Of a DNA stretch of 64,000 nt, positions 11,590-22,860 are shown piece by piece. Numbering within the stretch: the stretch's first letter is position 1; each line of letters starts with the position of its first letter. Position numbers and translations under genes: made by a program. The notes under the pieces are model-generated. The model had not been told where the DNA came from and ran no database searches. It saw only the letters and a list, made by a program, of their open reading frames with translations. The DNA is taken from the NCBI RefSeq assembly GCF_000276665.1, contig NW_004955459.1:13968902-14032901 (forward strand), written 5' to 3'. The stretch is from Chinchilla lanigera. Lineage: Eukaryota; Chordata; Mammalia; Rodentia; Chinchillidae.

Positions 11590-11875
11590 AAGGAAGAAAA
11601 TTTAGAAAGGATTAAGGGTGAAAAATAGAGAAATAGAAGAAGAGGAAGAGATTAGAAATGAGGATGGAGGATAAAGGAAAATTATGTGAACTTTGAAAAA
11701 CTGATGAAGAAGATAGGAAAAAGAGAAGAAATAAAAACAAGAACAGGTCAGAACAACATCAAAAAAAACTAGAAACAATGTTCACACAGATATAAAAAGA
11801 ACAAACAATCAAGAAAACAAAGAAAATAAAAAACAAAATAAGAAAAAGAAAAAGAAATAAGGGAAAAAGGTCCAC
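11590..11875. repeat. Purine-rich (GA/A-rich) low-complexity region
   Basis: Almost all A and G on the plus strand ('gaagaagaggaagagattag', then long A-rich runs with G). It gives rise to spurious ORFs on the minus strand rich in F, S and L. Origin unknown. Confidence 0.7.
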
Positions 11876-12745
11876 TGAAGGGTGTGCTTCTACTCACTCT
11901 CACCTTTTGTAGAAGAGAGAGTGGGCAAACACAGCTCAGATCTGTGTTGATAAATGTCATCAAATTAGCCTTCGATTTACTTCAGGGTAGTGGATAATCT
12001 CAGCAAATCTGCACCTTTAATTTCACTGAAGTTCAGGTTGTTTCTTCCTATGAGGCTGGAGCTTGATTTGTTCAGCCTGCAACACTCCATGTGCCCTTTT
12101 TTGCATTGAACTCTGCTTCTTGATTTTCTGCTGACTTGTTTGTTTTTTTTGTTTTTTTTTTTTTTTGGTTTTTCTCCGGTACCAGGAACTGAACTCACGA
12201 CCTTGTGCTTGCCAGGCAGGCGCTTTTGCCGCTGAGCTAAATCCCCAGCCCCGATTTTCTGCTGACTTGAACTGTGTCCACCTCACCTTGACACTGGGAA
12301 CCACTAGATGGAGCCAACCTGAATGTGCTCTGAGCTCATCACTTGCCCTCTCTTCAAGATGGCTACCAGCCAATCAACCTTGCCTGGAGGAATCTGACCC
12401 CAAATAACCCACCAGTCACTGCAGTCTGCTGGATTCACTTCTATGTTCTGCTGGTACATCTCTCCATGGATGCTTCTGGCATCACCAGTTGTCATTGTCT
12501 GCAAGTTTAAGCTGTCACCAGTGCAGTGTGTCAGGGTTCAGGGAGAAAAAGCGTTTGCCACCTTCTTCATTCGCATTGAGATTTCTCTCTTCCCTCTGCC
12601 TCTGGGCTTCAGTCCTCAGTTCAGATGTTTTCTGGATTCTGGGGCCCACTTCCCTCCTTCTATTCCTCATGTTGCTATATTCTAGGGTCTGGAGCCCAAT
12701 TCTCAGAGAGGTTGTTTCTCTGCTGTTCACTACTCCACCATGTTC
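11876..12745 (-). mobile_element. Possible LINE-1 5' UTR-like region
   Basis: Read on the minus strand it opens with 'gaacatggtggagtagtgaa', which resembles the start of L1 5' regions ('aagatggcggagtag' style), and is GC-richer than its surroundings. It lies upstream of the minus-strand ORF2 block in the same orientation. No ORF1 lies between. A single weak match plus position is the whole argument; an unrelated LTR or unique sequence is possible. Confidence 0.35.
12139..12252 (-). repeat. Young ID SINE with perfect TSD
   Basis: T-rich tail, then 'ggtttttctccggtaccagg', 'gaactcacgaccttgtgctt', 'gcttttgccgctgagctaaa', 'tccccagcccc'. The 17-bp direct repeat gattttctgctgacttg flanks it at 12122-12138 and 12253-12269. 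Sequence is nearly identical to the IDs at 11342, 56755 and 56931, so it belongs to the same young subfamily. Confidence 0.95.
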
Positions 12746-12757
12746 CCAGAAGTATGG

Positions 12758-12903
12758 TTTTGTTTTTCTGAGGCAGGAACACCCTATGTAGATCAGGCTG
12801 GCCTTAAACTCACTATGTAGCCTTGGTTGGCCTCAAACTCACAGTACTATTCCTGCCTCAGTCTGCAGAGTGCTGGGGCTCCATGCACCACCACCCAGTT
12901 CCT
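12758..12903 (-). repeat. B1 SINE
   Basis: Plus strand: 'ctgaggcaggaacaccctat', then the duplicated 'aggctggccttaaactcact' and 'ttggttggcctcaaactcac' blocks, then 'cagagtgctggggctccatg' and 'caccaccacccag'. These are B1 landmarks in reverse order. Confidence 0.88.
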
Positions 12904-12976
12904 GAAACAATTTTTTTTTTTAAAATAAGCTCTCCAGGTATCTTTGCTTCAATCTTAAAAAGAAATATTCCTTAAG

Positions 12977-13140
12977 TGTAGTGTTCCTCAAAGTATGGTC
13001 AGTGCCAGCTGTGAGTTTCTGTAGGTGTGAGTTATCTAGCCCTCCCCATATCTACTGTGTTTCTCAGGAAGGGCTGAGCAATCTTTGTTTTAAGTCTCTA
13101 CAGATGCTTCTTGTGCACAAGAAAGTTTGAGAACCTGTAA
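12977..13140 (+). mobile_element. MER5A-like hAT-Charlie non-autonomous DNA transposon
   Basis: Ends are near-complementary: 'gtagtgttcctcaaagtatg' at the left and 'aagtttgagaacctgtaa' at the right, the MER5A terminal pattern (cagtggttctcaaag / tttgagaaccactg). The centre 'gagcaatctttgttttaa' also fits. About 164 bases, close to the usual MER5A length. Old and inactive. Confidence 0.8.
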
Positions 13141-13330
13141 CATAGAGGTTAAGCCCTGGAGCGACACAATTTGTTCAGCAGAATTTGGTGGCTTTTGGCT
13201 TATTCACTTTGGGGTCAATACAACTGACTTTATTCTCCATTTGTCTACTTACTAGTTCTGCTGCATGCACAACTGAGTTAATTCACAGAAATGTAACAAT
13301 AAACCTAACTATTCATGTCTGAGACTTATG
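13141..13330 (+). repeat. MIR-like SINE, very diverged
   Basis: The order 'agaggttaagccctggagc', 'ggcttattcactttgggg', 'ctccatttgtctacttac' loosely follows the MIR body (a gained 'wggttaagagc' start, the 'yrggcaagttact' core and the 'tcctcatctgta' stretch). Weak; an alignment is needed. Confidence 0.35.
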
Positions 13331-15410
13331 ATCAGGCTAATTGATCTTTCTCAATGTTTGTTAATTTTCAAATCATGCATAAGTTTGAACAGGGTTCCAT
13401 TTAGAAACTATTTCACAAATTCTTTTGCTTTGACAAGCCTAGAGCAGCATACTAAGAGTTCTCAAAATATTTGAATGGAGTAACTACTATCAGCTTTCTG
13501 TTTCCATAAAATTAAGAACAGAGATGCATCTCAGCAATATGAGGTCTGAGAGGGGACATAATCATCTGCATCCGAGGTCTACAGAGAAAGAAATTCTAAG
13601 AGTGCTATTGTCAGAATCTTTTAGAAGCTACACTTTTGCAGTTTACAAAACACTAACAGAACTTCAGTGATCTATGTGAATTGCTAACAGGCCAATCATT
13701 TAAGTGTGATTCTGTGAAAATGAATGAGCTGCAACTACAATATTCTGTTGTATTGACCAAACTGTAATATGTAATAAACGAGCCCCTGAGCACCTTAAAA
13801 GTTTAGCACTGCTTTGATGCACTTTTTCAGTATTGTCTTCCAGGCATTTCTTTAGCAAATTTTGATATAAAGCTCACTTGACTGTTTGTCCATGTTTAAT
13901 GTTGAGTATTCATTTTAAAGGGACAGAAAATTGAAAGTGAATACCCTTGCCTGACCACTTCAGCTTCCTTTGTATGAAATAAGGTAGAGCTTTCATCTTT
14001 CACACATCAAACAGGACAGTGATGTATGCCCACTCTATGCCATTGTACAATGCATGATGCAGCGAGCATATCCAAAATCCTCCCGACCCTTCTACATCCT
14101 AGATTCAGCACAGCCCATGCTGCTCGTACAAAAGAGATGAAACTTGCATATGGTTTTGTGAGACTTCTAGGAAATAATGCAAGAAAAAGTTGTTTTTATA
14201 CTTTTTATTCTATGGCAGTTTCAACTTTGCAACCACGTATCACAAATTGGAAGAATTTTAAAAAAACATACAGACTTACTCCAGAGGTTCACTGTCTTTG
14301 AGTCACATAAAGTAGTTCTTTTGAAATAGAGCACTTTAAGATTTACTTAAACTTTTAATTAACCTACACAAATTTGAGATCTAAGTATGCCTTCCGTTTG
14401 TTTTGAAGGTAGAAGTTCTATAATATCGGATTGAGAGAAGAAAAGAAACAAAGGCAGTTAGGAATAACTGCGGGTGGGCTTAATACTCTCCAGTAAAGGA
14501 AAATCTATTTGCAAGATTAATAGTCCATTAAATTTTAAAAGAACAAAACAAAAATTAAAATATTTTAAAAATACTCAACCTTTCAAGCAAGATGTAAATG
14601 TTAAAGCAATCAGGGGAGAAGCCATCCCTGATGATGTTAGAGAGACTAAAAGATCAACTTTGTTCTAACTCTTTCCCAGTTAAAGAATCCTGATCAGAAA
14701 AAGGTTAGATGTGAAAGGCAGACAAATGTCACCTAGGCTGAGTGAACCCCTTGCCCCCATTATTTCTTCAAGGTGCGTTTAAAGTGCTTCCTGTTCTGGT
14801 AGTTAAAGGTTGTAATTGCCCAGGAGTCAAATTAAGGTTCTAAATGAAGATTAAAGCAAAACGGAGTGTTTGAAAAGAACAAGTAAGGCTGCAGTTTCAA
14901 GTTAAATTCAAGGCCAGTGTTATCAATTTATTCTTCATAACACACCTGACCTTTAGATGCTGCTGAGCATCTAGGGGAAAATTTGGCAATTCACCCAGTC
15001 TGCTTATCTTAACTAACTGAACTTCTTCTCTGCTAACACTACTCTCAAGTCAAAATCTTCCCAGCAGGATCAGGAACACTCTCTTGGTCTTCAGAGCAAG
15101 TGCCAGTTCTAAGTAAGCTTTGCCAGAGAAAAGTTACTGGACAGAAATACTTCTTCTCTTTTAGTTAGAAATTTTTTTTCCTTTCTTGGAAGTCAGAATC
15201 AATGTTAAAATAGAAATATAAATTTTATATAATCCAAAATATTATCTATCCACACATTTGTTTATTGAAGACTCATGTCTTCAGTGATTTGAAAAAGTAT
15301 CAACCTGATTGGACTGATTGTTGATTTGATTTGAAAAAATCAAAATTTAGAAATTAAGCATTCAATCCATTGCAAAAACTTCAACCTGTACCTTTTAAAC
15401 ATCAGGAATG
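13331..15410. other. Non-coding, unique-looking
   Basis: No repeat recognised. Less low-complexity sequence than neighbouring intervals. ORF 14026-14301 (91 codons) begins with several Cys/His codons but resembles no family I know, and I do not accept it as a gene. Confidence 0.45.
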
Positions 15411-15525
15411 CGCTGGGGATATAGTTCAATGGCACAAGCACCTGCCTGGCAAGCCCAAGGTCCTGAGCTCGATTCTCAATACCAAAAAAACCACCAAAAC
15501 CCCCACATAACCGAAAAACAAAAAA
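15411..15525 (+). repeat. ID SINE
   Basis: 'gctggggatatagttcaatg' (A-box region), 'cacctgcctggcaagcccaa', 'gagctcgattctcaatacc' (B-box region), then a long CA-rich tail. Several substitutions relative to the young subfamily; the TSD is not clear (only 'caggaa' recurs). Confidence 0.9.
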
Positions 15526-17320
15526 CAGGAAGAATAATGATATTTACACTTTTAAGTATACATGTAGTATGTGTGTAGGACAACATCTAATGTCTTTTCA
15601 TAAAGATAAATTTAAAATCACAAAGAGGCAGCTACAGCTAAAATATCAATTTTATAATCTTTTCTTCAAAGGAAAATATAAGAAAATAATGGAATAAGAA
15701 AGAATAAGTACTAAATGTGGTTTTAATTATTTTTCTTGCTTTTGCCATTGAAAGTTAAAACCACTATATAGATATTTATAAAGAAAGGAAATAGATTACA
15801 TTTCCACTGAGGTAACCACTATTCCATGCCTTTTTTAGTTACACATTTTACAAGTATGTATGTGTTTTAACCGCTATCACTCTGATGGTTAGTAGTCAAT
15901 TCTCTTATGGATATACTGAGCAGATACACGGCACAATTAACAGCTAGAGTTAACAGAGGCTGGAATCTTTTATTTAAATCTGTACTAAGGTAGAATTCTC
16001 ACTGCTTGTCAGAAACTCCATGGACCAGGAATAATTAAATAAGCCCAAGTTAAGTTAGACTTTATCTGTTCAAGAATGAATCACACAATGTTTGTGCTCT
16101 GCTTAAAGGAGGACTCTTCTAGCTGAAATTATTGTACAGAGGAATAGGGAAATTACTGGTCTCAAATCCAGCCACTGTTTTTATTTATCTGTTGAAGAGA
16201 GCCTTCTTTTCCCTTAGCCTTTGTGAATAGAGTAGGCACTACCTGGAGAGTCTCTAGAATATTCCCTTAGGTACTACATTTTAAAAATAGACCATCTCTC
16301 ATACATTTTCAAAACATGTTTGCTCTAAGGTTCATTTTTGCCTGAATTTTTACATTACAAGTAGTTTAAATCTAAATTGGAGTATTCTTTTGTTTTGCAT
16401 TTCTTTCAGTCTCCAAGGAAACAAAATTCTATCCACTTAATGATTGCATGGAAGTAGGGAGGGTGACCACCCATCTGCTGGGAAGAGATAACTAACTTCA
16501 TTCCTGTCCCTCCTATAAAATCAACACTGCTCCTTCACATGAGAAAAAAAAATCATTCATTTTGTGGTAATATTTATTAGCATAATAAAAGCATTCTGAG
16601 AAGTTGGCAATGTTTAATAGTTGTCTCAAACCAATTGTAGGCTTCTCTATTGTAAAATACATAGGTGTAAAATTTCCATATAAATAGTCATAGTTAATAA
16701 GCTTACCAAGGTAGATCTAGTCATTTTTCATTTTGCTATGCTTTCAGAAGATATTTTAAGATAAATTTAAAAACTGTCCTGGGCAGAAAGTTATAAATGT
16801 CATTTTGAAAATCTCCATACCAAAAAGTAAAATCCAGAGAGAAAGAGAGGGAGGATTAAATAGTAATAACAATCCTTGTAGATTAAATTTGCAAAAGTAA
16901 TCTGCCTACTAGTGTATGGACTGAATGTTTAGCTGAATGTTAGTTGAATGTTTTTCTTTTGCTTACTATATCTACAATTTGAACAATGTGTTATGCAATG
17001 AGATTGCCAGATATTTCAAAGTAAATTAATTCATCTCTAAAGCTGCACATATATTCCAATCCTAGTTGACTCTACTAATTAGTATATGTTCATCTATGTA
17101 ATGACTTAGCTGTGGGATTAAAAGCTACCTCACTAGAATTAATCCATAACACCATTAGGCGAGTAATGCCCCTCCTTAGTCAACTCAAGGCACCTTTGTT
17201 CTCTACTGTGGTAGCCCTTATAAAATTGCATCCAACTCTCCAGCTTCATGTCTCCTTCCTCTAGAATATGTCTTTTATCAACTAATCAGGGCACAAATGA
17301 TTGGCATACAGTGTACATTA
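15526..17320. other. Non-coding, no feature identified
   Basis: AT-rich unique-looking DNA without supported genes or repeats. Confidence 0.45.
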
Positions 17321-17510
17321 AGCTGGGTATGGTGACACATCTGTAATCCCAGTACTCTTAGAAGCTGAACTAGAAGAATCACACTTTTGGACCCAGCCTG
17401 GGTAAATTAGCAAAATCCTGTCTCAAAAAAAATTAAATAAAAGAAGATGGATATGTATATCAATATAAAGAGTATAGGTTCAATCTGCACTACTGTGAAA
17501 TTAAAAAATA
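17321..17510 (+). repeat. B1 followed by an ID-like tail: B4/B1-dID composite
   Basis: B1 part (17321-17436): 'gctgggtatggtgacacatc', 'tgtaatcccagtactc', 'cagcctgggtaaattag', 'caaaatcctgtctcaaaa'. After an A-rich linker, 'aggttcaatctgcactactg' and an A-rich end resemble the 3' half of an ID. The B1 call is firm, the ID half weak. Confidence 0.7.
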
Positions 17511-17837
17511 AACATGTACACTAATAACAAGATTGAATACTTTCTTTTATAGCAAATGTATTATTTTTGTTGTTTTATTTTCATGTTAAAAAGGTTATTG
17601 TTTATTTCTTTTGTTGGGCTTGACTGTCAAGAGAGGAAACATACAAATAAGATGCATCTGTGTAGACTTAGTGAATTCCTTCTGTAAGACCAGAAATTTA
17701 CAGACATACATACAGATTTTGAGTTCAGTGATTTCCTCAGTTTCAGTGAGTCAGTTTTATGTTGCTGTAAGAAAAATATTTGGGGCTAGGCATTTTTGAA
17801 GAGGCTTGTTACCCTGAAAGTTTCAGGGGACTTACAG
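17511..17837. other. Non-coding, no feature identified
   Basis: AT-rich linker DNA between the B1-type element and the hAT-like miniature element. The small plus-strand ORF at 17611-17799 shows no family features. Confidence 0.45.
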
Positions 17838-17916
17838 CAGTGATGGCGAACCTTCTAGTGCTTCAGTGATACAAACAGCCTACTGAGGCATATGTGCTGT
17901 AGGTTCTCTACCACTG
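17838..17916. mobile_element. 79-bp hAT-like miniature inverted-repeat element
   Basis: Starts with cagtgatggcgaacct and ends with aggttctctaccactg. The two 16-base ends are inverted copies with 13 of 16 positions paired. CAGTGATGGCGAACC is the kind of terminus I associate with hAT elements of the OC1/Charlie group. The adjacent 8-mers (acttacag and acctaggc) match at only 4 of 8 bases, so the 8-bp TSD expected of hAT is decayed or absent. The length excludes any transposase. A short internal deletion derivative is the simplest reading. Confidence 0.6.
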
Positions 17917-18183
17917 ACCTAGGCATAGTGCCAGAATTTGCTTGGCTCCTGGGGAAGGCCACATGGAAATTCAATTTATGGTAGAAAAACAGAAAGAATT
18001 GGGGTGTGAGGAAGCACATGTGCTGGACAGAGACCATAGAGAGGTGCCAATGTCTCACTGTCCTCTGGTAACAACCTAGTCCTGTGAGACTCTTTCCTGT
18101 GAGAAAAGTACAAATCTCTCTTGAGTGATCCAGCACCTCTCAACACTGTTACACAGGAGCCCAAGCCTCAGACTGAGATTTAG

Positions 18184-18210
18184 TGAGTGTGTGTGTGTTT
18201 ATGTGTGTAC
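18184..18210. repeat. Short interrupted (TG)n tract
   Basis: 'gtgagtgtgtgtgtgttt' followed by 'atgtgtgtac'; lies at the A-tail side of the B1-ID composite that follows. Confidence 0.75.
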
Positions 18211-18214
18211 ATTT

Positions 18215-18395
18215 TGCTGGAAAGTGAACCCAGGGATACAGAATAAAGGAAGATCCCTACCACATTTTTATTTCTTCACTTTGAGGTAGGTCTTAATCAC
18301 CAAGTTGTCCTATTGAGTTGGAACATGCAGTGCAATCTTCCTGTCTCAGCCTTTCACAGTACTGTGGTGACAAGCATAGAACACTATGACTACCT
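18215..18395 (-). repeat. B1-ID composite (B4/B1-dID type)
   Basis: Plus strand shows an inverted ID half first ('gctggaaagtgaacccaggg', then 'gatccctacca'), then an inverted B1 ('tttgaggtaggtcttaatca', 'agttgtcctattgagttgg', 'cctgtctcagcctttcacag'). On the minus strand the order is B1 then ID, the arrangement of the rodent B4 and B1-dID families. Strongly diverged. Confidence 0.7.
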
Positions 18396-20653
18396 TTTCT
18401 CCAGTTTTAAAAATTAGTCAGTAATTATCTCTCCCATCTTTCCACTTGTGAGATGCAGTATGCTAGTGCTGTCTTGTGTCATCATTTCTGAACTGCTAAA
18501 CCCGATCCGCTTCATTCTTCCTGCTCCTAAATGCTCATCTGCATTACATGATGATGTAACAGTGAATTAGAAAGATACATAAAAGCCCTACTTTCTCAGA
18601 GGCACATGATAAGAAACAAGCAGGTCTCAATCTCTAAAGACACTGGTTGTATTATAATTAACTTGATATTATCTAGAAAAGCTATATGGCAACTGGAAGA
18701 AGCACAACGCCAGTGTGTCAGCCACTCTGATTACCCTGACATGAAAATCCTCATTGAAGGAATAAAGGAAATAAAGCTTTATACCACTAAATATCATAAT
18801 CATAAAATGACCTTTTTTTCTTTTGCTTTCAAAGGTCTGGGCAACTTCTGGCTGCACATGTAGCTAACAGAAATGCCTGACAACGGGGCCAGAAGCAACT
18901 GACCAAAATGATGCATGTTCTGCAAGCTTCATGATCATTTTTCTTCTCTTTATCAATTTATACTTTGGCTCTGCTGTTTATTTGTTCATCTCCATGCCCT
19001 TGGCGAATGTGACTCTGTACCCAGATGATAGATACATTTAAAGTGTTCATAAACATCAAAGTATCTGTGCTTCAAATCTGAATGCCAGGATGTATACCTA
19101 GGTGTATCTATCAAAGTCAGTGGACTGTTATGAGAAACGTGGGTGTCCAGCCTATTGACTTGGCTGAACGATAGTCTGACCTTGGCATTCACCTGCCTTT
19201 CAAACTTTCATAATAGACATGTTTCCAGGATTCACCCAACACCTTCAATACAGTAATTGTACAAGCACAGGTGAACACATCATTGGATCCTTAGAGATTA
19301 AAATGGAGATAAAAATTAATGTTACCTAGTGACACCAGTTATATAGAAGTATAGCACATAAAATTATATACAGTCCATATTATCTCACAATGATGTTAAA
19401 TGACTGTTACTAGTTCACTATTATACTATTCGTTTGTAATTTTAGGCAATGTTTCTTTAAATTACTTTAAAACATTCACTGTGGAATAGGGTACTATGTT
19501 ATGCCAACAGCTTCATCCACTGCATGTTACCATGTTGCTGAGTTTGAACACACTCTCACGGATTTGAACCATCAGGGTACATGCATAGCTACCGCACTGG
19601 GTGGCTTGTACCACTGATGGTAGAAGTGGTACATTCATTCATGGGACAGACATGCATGTACTACAAGTGATTCAAGCTGCCTAGCAGCAGGACATAGGAA
19701 TTACAGGCTTGTTGTGAATGTGTTAAAGACAAAAACTTAGATCCAAAGAGATTTAAATAAGTACTTGTATTGCATTTCTAGGCTCACCTACTACTACTTA
19801 GTGGAAAAGTTTAAAGAACACTTTTCTAAAATACTAAAGAAGGAGTACAAATATACCTTATAACTATAGTGATGGAAAGAAAATATAGCTGGTTTTATAG
19901 GTGGCCCTATTATTTAGTTTTATACACATAACAAGTCTACTATGGGACAGAAATGACTTGGAGGGACTCATCTCTGTTGAAGTCTAGAAGAATAATGGCT
20001 AAAATAGCCTTAAGAAATTTAGACTAGTCACTGGAAACAAAGATCACATATACTATATATTCTATTGAATAATATATTTTATCCAGAAATGTTTAGAATG
20101 GGACCTGATGCTACCTTCCTCAGATATTTTTAAGAAAAAATCTATAAAGAAGCAAATGTTTAACCAAATAACTTCTTAAAATTATCCCAGGGTTTCTGAT
20201 TATATAAGCTTACAAGAAAGGCAATTTCCCTAGTTATAAACTTGGGAAAACAAAGTATATATTGTCTGATGGATTCTGGAGCACAGACTATGCTACAGTG
20301 CTGTAGATATCTAAAACCCAATGACTCTCATGGCTTTTGTATTGATGAATGTGTTGAAAAATATTGAGTTTACAATGAAGAACTAATCAGTGACCATTTC
20401 AACATCATACAAGATCAGTTCTGCAATTTTCATTGCTGTATAACTCATGAAAGTTTCCAGTAGTATTCCAATTCTGAAAGGATTATCATCAACATATGCA
20501 TCATTCAAATAAAGGCAGTGTTGGAAAAATCTGTGAATAAATATAATAGTGATACCTTGACCATAAAACTGTTCATAAAGAAAAGCGCTGTGATATCAGT
20601 ATACAGCAGGACTATATTTCTTTCAGTATATAAAGAGAAAAAACACACACTAG
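18396..20653. other. Non-coding, no feature identified
   Basis: Unique-looking, AT-rich. Opposite-strand ORFs at 18606-18863 and 18669-18857 overlap and have no recognisable similarity. Confidence 0.45.
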
Positions 20654-20667
20654 TAATTTGCCAGATG

Positions 20668-20773
20668 GGGCTGGAGATATAGCTCAGTGGCATAAGCACC
20701 TGCCTGGCAAGCACAAGGTCATGAGTTCAATCCCCGGTACTGCAAAAAAAAATAATAATAATTATGATAATAA
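20668..20773 (+). repeat. ID SINE with 14-bp TSD
   Basis: 'gggctggagatatagctcag' carries the A-box, 'gagttcaatccccggtactg' the B-box region; the tail is A-rich with AAT repeats and one ATG interruption. The direct repeat taatttgccagatg lies at 20654-20667 and 20774-20787. Subfamily variants (gatatagctcagtgg, cataagcacc) differ from the youngest copies. Confidence 0.94.
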
Positions 20774-20787
20774 TAATTTGCCAGATG

Positions 20788-21612
20788 TTGGAAATTTGTG
20801 ATGAGCAAAATTCAACGTATTATGTTGGTTAGTTAAGCTTAATCTTAGAAATTTGATGTCTTCCAACTGAATACCATTTGATGAATGATTGAAGTTTTTA
20901 GTCCCTGAAAGATGGAAGAAATGGTACATACAAAAGGGCAACATCTGATATGCAGTTCTATCATTTTAACTAAATTCAAGTCCCTCCCTTGTGTAGTAGA
21001 GGTGGAGAGATGGGCAGATGGGCAAATAAGCAAAAATTATTCTTCCTTAGAAGACAATGTGTTGTTTTACATTATCTTCATCTCCTTTAGTGGGAGATTT
21101 GAACCCTCTTGCTGTCTAGAAAGAACATTCAGCCGCACAGTTTTACTGATGTTAGAAAAACAAGTGACGATCTTACTCCACATTCACTGATGCACTGTGA
21201 TTTAGCAGAGAAGAGGAAGTGTCCTTCCTCCAAATGTAAGCTGCACTCATCCTAAACTAGAGATGATTACTAATCTGGCATCATGGATATTTTCAGGCTA
21301 AGAGAATCATTTCCACTTGAAGGTTATGTTCAACTTCAACTTATCTCTACTTTAGTTTAGGTTCTAAATATATTCTTAGCTTTGCAGTCGCAAATGATTT
21401 TGCAAAACTATAGTCCATCCTCACATATAGGTCTCTTTGCCAAAACAGAAGGAATTTTACTAGGAAATATTGCTGCTTTACATTTGATTTGCAGTGGATC
21501 AGTGTCAAGTGTCAAGGGAATTTTATGCGAGGATTTGCAAACTGTAAAACTTTTTGTAGTTTCTTTTTAAAATAGTTCCTTTACATTAAAAGGATATCAA
21601 AACTGGCCCAGG
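20788..21612. other. Non-coding, no feature identified
   Basis: No repeat or gene recognised. The 92-codon plus-strand ORF 20912-21190 has no family resemblance. Confidence 0.45.
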
Positions 21613-21658
21613 GCATGGCATGTGTTAGGTAAATGCAGTACCACTAAGACATATCCCA
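21613..21658 (-). repeat. Fragment of an old ID SINE
   Basis: 'gcatgtgttaggtaaatgca' then 'gtaccactaagacatatccc' follows the inverted middle and A-box of the ID elements ('cttgccaggcaggcgct', 'ccactgagctatatccc'). Confidence 0.5.
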
Positions 21659-22689
21659 AACAGGACCTAGACAATTTTCATCAATTGACATAGTTCTGAC
21701 CAGGTGGAAAGAATATCAGGGACTCCGTAGAAATAAACACTGTGTGTGTAATCTCTAAATTTATCAAAATACCTTGTTAAACAATTTAACTTTATCTAGT
21801 ATTACCTTAATAAGTATTATAGAATTTTCTTACTATTGCACTATATAGTTTTCCTTTTCTACCCCACAGTTTATCATAGAATTTTTCAAACAGAAAATTT
21901 GAGGAAAATGTATTGATATCAACCACATATGAAGCACCTAGATTGTAGAAAGAATATTTTTTATGTATTTTCTTCATCATGTAGCTACCTACCTCCTCTG
22001 TGTATCTGTACACTTACATCCTCTATCCATCCATCAGTTTCATTTAATACATCCCAATTTTGCATACATTTTAAGCTAACTGGGATATAACAAGTTGAAT
22101 GCATTTCAAAATATCAGTGTATTTCACTAATTAATCACTCAACCTGTGTAAAATTAACTGATTTTACTATTTGCTACATATTTCTCTTAAGATAGTTTAC
22201 TTACAAAAATACATATATCAAATGACTCATCTAATATTTTAATTTACATAAATATTTGTGACTTTCGAATTTCAATGAGAGCTCACCTTCTTCCATTGCT
22301 TCCCCAATTTCTGATACACTGGGACTTCATTCCATATATATATATAAATTCATGAGTACTAACTCTACACTCCTACATTTTCTGCCTTTCCAAAGAGAAG
22401 GCCAATTATTAAACTCTTATTAATTCTGCTAGATCACAAATACATACAGTTGAATATTTATGTTACTCTTCAATGTTTTATTACATTCATGAATATTTAG
22501 CCAAGTCTCATAAAGAAGTCCTGGTCCTGCCTTTGCTTATTCCCTGCCAAGGATTTGCAGACTGTAATTATTTTACTATCCAAAGCACCTCAAAACTGAC
22601 TACATTTTTGGCACTTTCCTTATTATTTTTAAATAGAGAGTTAAATAATAGTAGTAACCATTGAAAGTAATGAGTCTTTTTCTTGTGTG
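21659..22689. other. Non-coding, no feature identified
   Basis: AT-rich sequence with one short (TA)n run near 22335-22347. Confidence 0.45.
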
Positions 22690-22860
22690 GCACGGGAGAC
22701 CGCATCGAGAGCCATTATCCTGAGCTACATCTCAGCCTTTTCTTTTTTAATGTTTAAGAAAGGTTCTCTTTCAATTGATAAAATCCCAGGCTGGGCTTCA
22801 CCTTGCAATCCTCTTGTCTCAGCGTGGAATCAAGGCGTGCAGTACCATACCCGACTTAAT
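22690..22860 (-). repeat. B1-ID composite, diverged
   Basis: Inverted ID half ('gagctacatctcagcc' at its end) followed by an inverted B1 ('aagaaaggttctctttcaat', 'cccaggctgggcttcacctt', 'gcaatcctcttgtctcagcg', 'gaatcaaggcgtgcagtacc'). Same order as the element at 18215. Confidence 0.7.

Noticed and set aside
14026..14301. 91-codon plus-strand ORF as a possible small gene
   Set aside because: No family motif, no promoter or splice context, and ORFs of this length occur by chance in 64 kb.
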